6,638 nucleotides of DNA, taken from an uncultured Mollicutes bacterium (GTDB lineage: Bacteria; Bacillota_I; Bacilli_A; RFN20; CAG-826). A program made the position numbers and the translations under genes. This document shows, piece by piece, positions 1 to 5,517 of this stretch (position 1 is the first letter of the stretch; every line of letters starts with the position of its first letter). The notes beneath the pieces are model-generated. The model was not told where the DNA came from. It ran no database searches and saw only the letters and a list, made by a program, of their open reading frames with translations. Location of the stretch: positions 1 to 6,638 of the forward strand of contig CALBGF010000186.1 in the NCBI GenBank assembly GCA_937893635.1, in the 5' to 3' direction.

Positions 1-356
1 GTACGCTTCGCGGCATTTTCAAACAGTTCAAATGGAAGCAAGGAAAAGGCGGCGGAAGCTCAAGTGGACTTCTTGAGACAACCGACTATTTCGGACTCCC
101 GCCGGAAAAAGCCATATTTGGAAGCGCAACCTTTTCATATTCGGACGAAGCGGCTTTGTATGCGCAGTGGGAATGGTATCAAACAGCCTCAAACCGCATC
201 AAAAAACTTAGCGATACAGGTTCTGCAAGCTTTTGGTGGGAGTGCTCGCCGACTTTGGGCGACTCGGATTATTTCTGTAGTGTCCGTAGCGATGGCAGTG
301 CGGTAATTTACTATGCGAGCTATACTAATGGGCTTGCTCCGTTCGGCTGTATCTAA
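1..356 (+). CDS. Phage tail / receptor-binding protein, C-terminal fragment with a lectin-like (DUF6273-type) end
   Basis: Only the last 117 codons are present (frame starts at base 3; the gene enters from the left edge). A Gly/Ser-rich linker (residues about 14-22) is followed by SYSDEAALYAQWEWYQTASNR and then a C-terminal block with FWW (77-79), DYFCSV (89-94), DGSA (97-100) and the closing GLAPFGCI. This W-W...V.SDGS...G.APFGxI pattern resembles the C-terminal domain often annotated DUF6273 in Firmicutes and their phages, which I take to have a C-type-lectin-like or sulfatase-like fold; that identification is from memory. Such ends occur on receptor-binding proteins and on targets of diversity-generating retroelements. 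The fragment has no TAG codon, uses CAG/CAA for Gln and is richer in G+C than the genes after it, suggesting a separate origin. It ends in TAA, 17 bases before the next start. The role in host recognition is inferred. Confidence 0.7.
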   Translation, partial: TLRGIFKQFKWKQGKGGGSSSGLLETTDYFGLPPEKAIFGSATFSYSDEAALYAQWEWYQTASNRIKKLSDTGSASFWWECSPTLGDSDYFCSVRSDGSAVIYYASYTNGLAPFGCI

Positions 357-373
357 TAAAAAGGAGATTAAAA

Positions 374-646
374 ATGGCAGATAAATTAGTAAAAAATAAA
401 GTTCTCGCTGCGCTTGAGTCAGTATCAGGGCCAACTGCCACTATGTGGGACGGCGAGACAGAATATTTTAAATCTCTCTAGTTTAGGGGGGGCGATGTTT
501 TATATCCATTGCCATTTTTAGGAGGGAATGGTAAGACGATGGGATCGATTCCAGATGGCTCCATTCTTCAAGTAGTAAATGGTAAATGGCAAGCAGTTTC
601 TCTTGCAGAAGCGGAATCATTAAGTTTTGGTAATGAAACGTTTTAA
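374..646 (+). CDS. Small phage tail-associated protein (90 aa, one TAG=Gln)
   Basis: The start ATG lies behind a good AAGGAGA ribosome binding site (361-367) and the gene ends in TAA. Codon 36 is TAG (479-481); read as Gln it joins MADKLVKNKVLAALESVSG...YFKSL to QFRGGDVLYPLPF. The second half carries IPDGSILQVVNGKWQAV, a motif I recognise from short phage tail-fibre or baseplate proteins. A run of seven G (486-492) lies just after the TAG and encodes Arg-Gly-Gly in frame. Placement between a receptor-binding protein and further fibre genes supports a tail-tip accessory or structural role; no enzymatic motif is visible. The exact function is unknown. Confidence 0.75.
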
Positions 647-661
647 AGGAGTGTAAAAATT

Positions 662-1365
662 ATGGATATAATAAAAACAAATGATAAGCAACTATTAATT
701 AAAAAATCCACCCTTAATAATCTCTCTGATGCGGTTCGCCGCAAGGTAATCGAGGGGGGGGTTCTGATCCTGGCTTATTAACTCCTGGAGAGATGATAGA
801 AGAAATAACTGCATTAGAGTTAGGAAAATCGTCTGGATTATATGCTTGGAAAAAAATTAAAGATGAAACTAAAACTTATACAAGTACTTTAAAAGTAACT
901 GTGGAAATGCAATCGTCAGGTTTTGTTAATCCGCCTGTAGTTACATTAACACCACCCATACCAAATTATACATGTATAGAATCTGATATTATTGGATTAG
1001 AACTAATTACAACAACTTGGTCGTCAAATTCGACTAATAGTGCTTTAAAATTTGTTTTTAAAGAAAATGGGAGCTATGAATTATTTTCATGGACTTATTT
1101 AGGTACTACAGCCGGATATGGTTGGCAGTTTTTGGGTGGACCAGCTTACGATGTAGATAATCGAAAATGGCATTTGACTGATGGAAATTTAACATGTCCT
1201 GAAGCATTAGATTCAAATTATTGGGATCAAAATTTGTTAGGCTCTAAAACAATTACTAAAACTATAGGTGTAGAAACAATAGAGGGGTATGTAGTATCTG
1301 ACAATTCAGACGATTATCCAACAAATGGTATACATATAGATGGTTTTAAATATGTAAAATTATAA
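662..1365 (+). CDS. Phage tail-fibre-like protein, expressed only through a -1 frameshift in a G8 tract
   Basis: Frame 0 starts at ATG 662 behind AAAGGAG (645-651) and encodes 39 residues up to TAA at 779-781. Its content, LNNLSDAVRRKVIEGG, matches the start of a common phage tail module (the 'LxxLADAIRxKTG...LTPxEMxxAI' type). The second half of the same module, GSDPGLLTPGEMIEEI, is in the -1 frame, which is open to TAA 1363-1365. Shifting -1 at the G run (754-761) gives one protein of about 234 aa. The remainder holds a beta-rich middle (Thr/Ser/Trp-rich) and a C-terminal GYVVSDNSDDYPTNGIHIDG block of a kind frequent in Firmicutes phage tail proteins. No TAG codon is present. The downstream frame also has an ATG at 793, but it has no convincing SD and would cut the LTPxEM module. 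The break could be programmed frameshifting, phase variation or a homopolymer sequencing error. A ninth G would also restore the frame. Confidence 0.7.
754..761 (+). other. G8 slippery tract / frameshift site
   Basis: Eight consecutive G in an AT-rich gene. In the frame of the 662 start the codons are GAG GGG GGG GTT. G754 plus GGG GGG forms a formal X XXY YYZ heptamer, and tandem slippage by -1 gives GGG GGG GGT TCT, which enters the long downstream frame. The product would carry a Gly-Gly-Gly-Ser junction, a natural linker. I see no strong hairpin or pseudoknot in the following 60 bases and no clear internal SD stimulator, so polymerase slippage or a variable tract length is as likely as a classic programmed site. 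Confidence 0.6.
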
Positions 1366-1380
1366 AGGAGCGTCAATAAA

Positions 1381-1638
1381 ATGGCAAAAAATCGTATAAA
1401 GGAGAAACTTGATAAACTTTCTCCTCCGTTGATCCTTTCAGGTACTCTTGCCGCCGGATCAACATCAGTATCTTTATCAAACTCTGCTATTACAACAGAA
1501 TCTTTAATAGATATATATACAGATAATTATACAGTAGCTCCAACAGGTGCAACTGTAGTAGCTGGAAAGATTACTTTAACCTTCGAAGCGCAAACTGCCG
1601 CTTTAAAAGTTAAAGTTTAGATAGTAAATGAGGAGTGA
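1381..1638 (+). CDS. Small phage tail protein with a beta-sandwich-like repeat (85 aa)
   Basis: ATG 1381 follows AAGGAG (1365-1370) and the end of the previous gene by 15 bases. The protein begins with a basic stretch (MAKNRIKEKLDKL) and then has GTLAAGSTSVSLSNSAITTES, IDIYTDNYTVAPTGATVVAG and ITLTFEAQTAALKVKV. This is an alternating beta-strand pattern I associate with short phage tail or fibre domains that begin 'GTLAAGxTSVTI'. The standard-code stop TAG (1618-1620) is read as Gln, adding QIVNEE before TGA at 1636-1638; the same bases contain the SD of the next gene. The TGA stop shows that TGA is still a terminator in this genome. A structural role in the tail is likely, the precise role unknown. 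Confidence 0.75.
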
Positions 1639-1650
1639 ATTTATGTAATG
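1631..1650 (+). promoter_or_regulatory. RBS followed by overlapping ATG-TAA and ATG starts
   Basis: AGGAG (1631-1635) lies inside the last codons of the upstream gene. The best-spaced ATG is 1643 (7 bases away), but it is followed at once by TAA, giving an 'ATG TAA' minimal ORF. The true fibre-gene start is the overlapping ATG at 1648 (12 bases from the SD). The arrangement ATGTAATG suggests either initiation at 1648 with long spacing or start-stop reinitiation that lowers the yield. Confidence 0.4.
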
Positions 1651-2349
1651 GCTGAACCAAAAATAATTAATCAAATTAAAACAAAAGCTAATTTAGTATC
1701 TCCTAATTTTTCTGGGACGCCTACTGTTCCTACTGCCAGTTCAGGGACCAATAATACATAGGCAGCTTCTACGGCTTTTGTAAAAAACGCTTTAAATAAT
1801 TATTCATCAACTGATACAAAAAATACGGCAGGTTCTACAAATTTAACAGGAACTAAATTATATGTTATAGGCGCTGCTTCTTAGGCAACTAATCCACAAA
1901 CTTATTCTAATTCTAATATTTATATTAGTAATACCAATGTATTGATGGGAGCTGCTTGGAATGACTTTGCGGAATTCCGGTGTAGCGAGGTGCATGAGCC
2001 AGGTCGTGTGATTTGTGAAAATGGTGACGGCACGCTCTCCCTCGCGCAAGACAGATTACAGTCAGGAGCAGAAGTAATATCTGACACTTATGGTTTTGCG
2101 ATTGGCGAAACGGAGCAATGCAAAACTCCAGTAGCAATAGTAGGAAGAGTATTAGCTTGCCCGAGTGGCACGTTGCGCGTAGGCGACGCAGTTTGCGCTG
2201 GTCCGTGCGGCACAGTGTCGGCAATGACGAGAGAAGAGATTAAAGAATATCCAGATCGCATAATTGGCATTGTTTCTGAAATACCTACGTATGAGTATTG
2301 GAATGATAAAGTTAAAGTAAATGGTAGAGTTTGGATTAGAATAAAATAA
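1648..2349 (+). CDS. Phage tail fibre protein with fibre repeat and peptidase-G2-like C-terminal domain (233 aa)
   Basis: With TAG=Gln at codons 38 (1759) and 79 (1882) this is one ORF ending in TAA. Residues about 20-45 hold the classic tail-fibre-repeat motif (GTPTVPT...GTNNTQAASTAFV), in which the recoded Gln sits in the conserved 'TQ.ATTAFV' position. The Ser/Thr/Asn-rich stretch 50-98 looks like a fibre shaft. From about residue 99 a different domain starts: WNDFAEF, then EPGRVICENGDGTLSLA, SDTYGFAIGETEQCKTP, VGRVLA, GDAVCAGPCGTVS, MTREEIKEYPDRIIGIVSEIP and VKVNGRVWIRIK. It resembles the C-terminal domains of gut-phage tail proteins annotated as peptidase G2 / intramolecular chaperone autoproteases; I recall the similarity but cannot name the catalytic residues. 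The C-terminal part has no TAG and is clearly more G+C-rich than the N-terminal part, indicating a domain swap. It is the last gene before a terminator. Confidence 0.85.
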
Positions 2350-2379
2350 GGCTTGAGTGATAAACTCAAGCCTTTTTTT
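2348..2379. terminator. Bidirectional rho-independent terminator between convergent operons
   Basis: An 11-bp stem (AAGGCTTGAGT with ACTCAAGCCTT, 2348-2358 and 2364-2374) with a GATAA loop is followed by seven T on the + strand. It starts within the TAA of the fibre gene and also contains the TGA of the holin gene on the - strand. The - strand side is followed by ATTTTATT, so it can end both converging transcripts. Confidence 0.9.
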
Positions 2380-2758
2380 GTGTTTTAACTTCTGATTCAA
2401 TTTTAGTTTTAATGTATTCTTCTAAGTCTCCATAAATTTCTTCTAAGTACTTATAAGCTTCATCATTTAATGTTTTCATAATTGCTTGATAAGTTTTTTC
2501 AAAAGCTACTTTTTGCGCTTCTTCATCAAAAGCATTTTTATCTTTTAAATTATCAACATAAGTTTGATTAGTAGCAATTACGCAATTAGTAATGGTATCA
2601 GAAAGCATTTGGATATATTTTTGTGCTTTTTCATTTTTTTCTGTGGCAGTAATATCCTTAACCTTCTTTCTAATAAATTGAACTAAATAGGTGGTTAAAA
2701 CACCAAGCAATGGAACAATACATAATTGAAAAATTTGGTTTAATAATTCAATATTCAA
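2366..2758 (-). CDS. Phage holin (LLH-type, single membrane segment, 130 aa)
   Basis: Holins insert in the cytoplasmic membrane and trigger lysis by letting endolysin out or by depolarising the membrane. I chose the TTG start (2758-2756): it lies 7 bases behind AGAGG (2770-2766), it overlaps the stop of the upstream regulator gene as TTGA, and it gives the family's usual beginning N-I-E-LLNQI. Residues about 8-29 (IFQLCIVPLLGVLTTYLVQFI) form one hydrophobic segment. Then come a Lys-rich stretch (30-45) and a long helical, charged tail with ITNCVIATNQTYVDNLK and a C-terminal YGDLEEYIKTKIE. This layout matches the Firmicutes phage holin LLH family as I know it. The gene has no TAG and ends in TGA inside the terminator hairpin. 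It is transcribed with the regulator from one promoter. The endolysin is not in this window. Confidence 0.85.
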   Translation of the reverse strand: MNIELLNQIFQLCIVPLLGVLTTYLVQFIRKKVKDITATEKNEKAQKYIQMLSDTITNCVIATNQTYVDNLKDKNAFDEEAQKVAFEKTYQAIMKTLNDEAYKYLEEIYGDLEEYIKTKIESEVKTQKKA

Positions 2759-3483
2759 AATATTTCCTCTCTTTCTTTTGGTAAATGATAATAAGACCAA
2801 ACTGAATAAATTTTATTATAAGCTTTTCTTGGTAAATATAATATATCTTTATTTGTAAAAGTTATTTTTTCTCTATTTAAAATTTCTATATTATCTAAAT
2901 TAACTATTAAGCTTGGTTCAATTAATAATAATTCTGGGTGATTTAACAAATAATTATTTTCTTTACAAAATGATTCATGTAGACATGTACTAAAAAAAGT
3001 AATATTATTTTTTAAATGGAAACAAGAGCTACGTTGTTCTATATTTATATATAACAAATCATCTAATATAATTTTTTGATATCCTTCTTTAGTCTTTATA
3101 ATACATTTCTTTTGTTTAATACGAGAAAAAGCTATTGCTAAAGCAGTGTCTAATAATGATTTAGTAATTGGTTTCATTAAATAATAACAACTATTTATTT
3201 TATAAGAAAAAGAACGATAAAAATCATCTGAATTTAAAATTATTATTTCTGCTGTTGGATTATTATTTCTAATTTGGATAGCTAACTCTTGCCCATTAGT
3301 TTCTTTTAAATCTAATTCTAAAAAGTAAATGTCAAATTGATCAAATTGTTTCATAAAATTATCTTTATGATTAAATTGATAAATCTATACTTGTAAATTC
3401 TTATTAATGCTAAAATTTAAGACTGCCTGTGTTATTTCATTTAAAGTATATATATTATCATCGCAAATAGCAATTTTATACAT
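2755..3483 (-). CDS. LytTR-family response regulator (AgrA/ComE-like), phospho-acceptor Asp replaced by Glu (242 aa)
   Basis: The canonical receiver start MYKIAICDDN begins at ATG 3483 behind AAAGG. Codon 33 is TAG (3387-3385), read as Gln in NLQVQIYQF; without recoding the receiver N-terminus with its acidic pair D8-D9 is lost. Receiver (1 to about 120): FLELDLKETNG (54-64) aligns with the FLDIxM...NG of AgrA-like proteins, so Glu56 occupies the phospho-acceptor site; Asn84 replaces the usual Thr/Ser; Lys104 (LMKP) is kept. LytTR DNA-binding domain (about 128-240): GYQKIILDDLLYI and EPSLIVNLDNIEIL, matching the 'HRSxxVNLxxI' core, then LPRKAYNKI. Such proteins bind paired 9-bp direct repeats and activate promoters. 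The D-to-E change could mimic phosphorylation, giving kinase-independent activity, or the receiver may simply be degenerate. No histidine kinase or peptide gene is next to it. It is the first gene of an operon with the holin. Confidence 0.88.
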
Positions 3484-3508
3484 ATTACCTTTTTTCCCTT
3501 TTTCTTTT

Positions 3509-3537
3509 ATTATAACAAAAAATTTTTAAAAAGTCAA
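3509..3537 (-). promoter_or_regulatory. Near-consensus housekeeping promoter for the regulator-holin operon
   Basis: On the - strand TTGACT (3537-3532) and TATAAT (3514-3509) are separated by exactly 17 bases. Transcription would start near 3502, giving a leader of about 20 bases before the ATG at 3483. It is the best sigma-A/sigma-70-type promoter I see in the window, so a host RNA polymerase could read this operon without phage factors. Confidence 0.85.
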
Positions 3538-3572
3538 ACGTGAGTTTTTTGTTAAAAAAGTGATACTATATC

Positions 3573-3602
3573 TTGATAAAGTATTAAAAATAAAAGTTAT
3601 AT
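3573..3602 (+). promoter_or_regulatory. Possible promoter for the + strand block starting at 3639
   Basis: TTGATA (3573-3578) and TTATAT (3597-3602) are 18 bases apart, upstream of the first gene of the block. The region 3484-3638 is the divergent intergenic space and is very AT-rich, so weak matches are expected by chance. AAAGT-type repeats here are listed under findings as possible regulator sites. Confidence 0.4.
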
Positions 3603-3638
3603 ATTATTGAGAAAAAGAAAACTTTAGAAAGGATTTAT

Positions 3639-4016
3639 ATGGTTATGTATAACACAAATTATAATGGGTATAGTCCTACCCCTGTTAAGCCTGTGCCAAT
3701 GGTGCCGCCACAAATAGGATTAAAGGGTAGACCTGTTTCTTCCTTAGACGAAGTTAGAGCCGCTTAGATTGACTTCGATGGTAGTATTTTTATTTTCCCA
3801 GATTTTGCTAATAAAAGAATTTATACAAAGCAAATTAATTTAGACGGAACAGCTTCGCTAAATATGTATTGTCTTACTGAAATTCCCACTTTAGAAAGCC
3901 AATATGTAACAAAGGAAGAGTTTGATAATACTTTAGGAGATATTAAAATTGCTTTGACTCAACTTGCTGCGGCTCAAGTGCAAACTACGCCGCCAGAAGA
4001 TGAGTTTAGATTCTAA
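3639..4016 (+). CDS. Conserved phage protein of unknown function (125 aa, one TAG=Gln)
   Basis: ATG 3639 lies 5 bases after AAAGGA (3628-3633); ATG 3645 in the same frame is a second possible start. Residues 1-30 are Pro/Tyr/Asn-rich (NYNGYSPTPVKPVPMVPPQ) and probably disordered. Then come GRPVSSLDEVRAAQIDFDGS, with the TAG at 3765 read as the Gln, the strands IFIFPDF, RIYTKQINLDGTASLNMY, and a C-terminal helix VTKEEFDNTLGDIKIALTQL. I recognise the overall shape (Pro/Tyr-rich head, a 'SLDEVRA' segment, an 'IYxKxxxxDGT' strand and a short C-terminal coiled coil) as common in gut Firmicutes phages near capsid or tail genes, without an assigned function. It opens a six-gene block; the next start follows after 16 bases. 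Confidence 0.8.
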
Positions 4017-4032
4017 AAAAGGAGGAAATTAA

Positions 4033-4272
4033 ATGAACGCTAATCCAATGTAGATTTTACAAATGATAAGAAAAGGTGGAAATCCGCAATAGATTATGCT
4101 AGATTTGATGTAGCAACAAATGGGAAATACACCAATGGGAGAAAATTTAATTAAATTAGCATAGAATGGTTAGACAGGAGACATTGAAGCAATTGCGCGC
4201 AATATTTTTTCTCAAAACGGAAGAGATTTTGATTCCGAATTTAATAATTTTAAAAACACTTTTGGTTTGTAA
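4033..4272 (+). CDS. Small Gln/Met-rich conserved phage protein with five TAG=Gln codons (79 aa)
   Basis: The SD is AAAAAAGGAGG (ending 4025) and the start is ATG 4033. Five in-frame TAGs (4051, 4090, 4111, 4162, 4171) fall where Gln fits: MQILQMIRKGGNPQQIML, DLMQQQMGN, LAQNGQTGDIEAIARNIF. The C-terminus is FDSEFNNFKNTFGL, ending in TAA. I recognise it as a small conserved protein of Firmicutes gut phages (NPQQ...NLIxLAQxGDxxxIExIARN...GxDFDxEFxxFK), function unassigned; it looks helical and soluble. Standard-code gene finding would miss it completely, since the longest piece free of stops is about 33 codons. It makes a strong internal case for TAG=Gln because all five sites sit in a Gln-rich context. 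Confidence 0.88.
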
Positions 4273-4287
4273 AAAGGAGGAAAAATT

Positions 4288-5070
4288 ATGTTTAATCAAA
4301 ATGGTGGATATTCTTTATCCGATATCGCTGCTGCTACTGGTGATAGAAATAACAATGGTGGCTGGGGCGATGGGAATGCTTGGTGGATTATTATTTTATT
4401 CTTATTTTGCTTCGCAGGATGGGGTGGAAATAGCTGGGGAGGAAATGGCAATGGAGCCGGAACTAACTCAGTAAGAGAAGAAATTGATGCTGCTAGCTTA
4501 AGAAACATGATGGGAGATTTAAATACTAACCTTGCTAATGGTTTCTATAATCTCAATACATCTGGTTTAACTAATGCGGCAACTACTAATGAATATGTAA
4601 ATGGTGGTATTAGAAGTATTCAAAGTGATATTTGTAATTTAAATACTACTAATTTACAGAATAAGTTTGATATTGCGACTTTGCTCAACCAAATGTCGGC
4701 AACTCAAGCGCAATGTTGTTGTGAGTCCAAGTAGCTCATCAACCAGAACTTCGCGGATTTAAACTACAACCTTGCTACACTTGCTTGCCAAAATCGTCAA
4801 ACTACTGTTGACAATGCTAGAGACATTATTCAAGCAGGACAAGAAAATACAAGAGCAATTTTAGATTTCTTAGTAAATGATAAAATTACAACTCTTACGA
4901 CTGAGAACCAGGCTCTTAGAAGCGCACAATCGCAGGCTGAGCAGAACGCATATTTGATCGCTCAGTTAGGTCAAAAGGCGCCGATTCCGGCCTACGTCGT
5001 ACAGAATCCTTTTTCCGCTTACAGCGCCAATACAGGATGCACAGGCTGTAGCTCTACTCTTAGCTACTAA
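4288..5070 (+). CDS. Conserved phage membrane protein with Gly-rich flanks, Cys clusters and coiled coil (260 aa)
   Basis: ATG 4288 follows AAAAGGAGG (4271-4279). The order is: N-terminal NGGYSLSDIAAATG; a Gly/Asn/Trp-rich patch; one hydrophobic segment (about 31-45, AWWIIILFLFCFAGW); a second Gly/Asn-rich patch; a long Asn/Thr/Gln-rich helical or coiled region; the triple Cys of QAQCCCESKQ (about 142-151), where the TAG at 4732 is Gln; NYNLATLACQNRQTTVDNARDII; RAILDFLVNDKITTLTTENQALR; NAYLIAQL; and a Cys-containing tail (NTGCTGCSSTL). I recognise this as a widespread gut Firmicutes phage protein, usually near structural genes, with no assigned function. Standard-code annotation would give two fragments (4288-4734 and the remainder). 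A virion membrane-contact or assembly role is only a guess. Confidence 0.88.
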
Positions 5071-5093
5071 TTAATTATTTGGAGGTAAAATAA

Positions 5094-5516
5094 ATGGAAA
5101 TAACAGCAAATGCTTTATAGACAGTTGCGGCTGGCTCTAATGTAGTATTTACTAATACCGCTGTTTCCGGAAGCCAATGTATGCTTCATCGGGAGGGAAG
5201 TGGTTTAGTCACTTTAAGAGGTATTACTAATCAATGTAGAGCTAGATTCAGAGTGACCTTTGGTTGTAATGTAGCCCTTCCGGCCGATACAACTCCAATC
5301 ACTCCTATTTTATTAGCAATTGCTTTGAACGGTGAACCAGTAGCCGAGACTACTATGATCTCTTCACCAGCGACTGCGGCAACTTATAATGGAGTTAATA
5401 GAAGTCTTTTCTTAGATATTCCCGCTGGTTGCTGTTCGCAGTTAAGTGTAGAAAATACAAGTGCCACTTCTGTTTCTATTCAAAATGCAAGTTTAATTAT
5501 AGAAAGGGTGGCTTAA
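5094..5516 (+). CDS. Conserved phage beta-rich (jelly-roll-like) structural protein (140 aa)
   Basis: ATG 5094 follows GGAGG (5081-5085). Codon 9 is TAG (5118) read as Gln in MEITANALQTVAAGSNVVF; standard-code annotation would start late at 5181 and lose 29 residues. The protein is almost all beta pattern: NVVFTNTAVSG, CMLHREGSGLVTLRGITNQ, CRARFRVTFGCNVAL, ILLAIALNGEPVAETTMI, SLFLDIPAGCCSQLSVENTS and VSIQNASLIIERVA. This arrangement recalls TNF/C1q-like jelly rolls and the 'REGSGLVTLRG...ENTS...NANLIVERVA' family seen in gut Firmicutes phages near capsid genes. A head-decoration or tail-spike role is plausible but not proven. TAA (5514-5516) is one base from the next ATG, so translation is probably coupled. 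Confidence 0.82.
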
Positions 5517-5517
5517 T

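Noticed and set aside
662..781. Short 39-aa ORF and the 793-1365 ORF as two separate complete genes.
   Set aside because: The first ends in the middle of a recognisable tail module and the second begins (ATG 793) after the module's LTPGEM segment has already started in that frame, without a convincing SD; one frameshifted gene explains both.
1636..1638. Reassignment of TGA as well.
   Set aside because: TGA ends three genes (1638, 2755 and 2366 on the - strand) at sensible places, including a TTGA coupling overlap and a terminator; no in-frame TGA is needed inside any gene.
1858..2400. Several - strand ORFs opposite the tail-fibre C-terminus.
   Set aside because: They lie antisense to a strongly supported fibre domain, have no SD or motif, and result from its lower stop density.
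2755..3483. A complete agr-like quorum-sensing locus (peptide, processing enzyme, kinase).
   Set aside because: Only the regulator is present; the neighbours are a holin and structural genes, and no AgrB, AgrD or kinase motifs occur in the window.
4033..4272. TAG-interrupted genes read as pseudogenes or decayed prophage.
   Set aside because: All interruptions are TAG only, frames are otherwise intact, ribosome sites and spacing are preserved, and every TAG fits Gln; decay would also give TAA, TGA and indels.
4166..4474. + strand ORF of 102 aa overlapping the 4033 and 4288 genes.
   Set aside because: It has no SD and no recognisable motif, and it is a shadow that straddles two well-supported genes in other frames.
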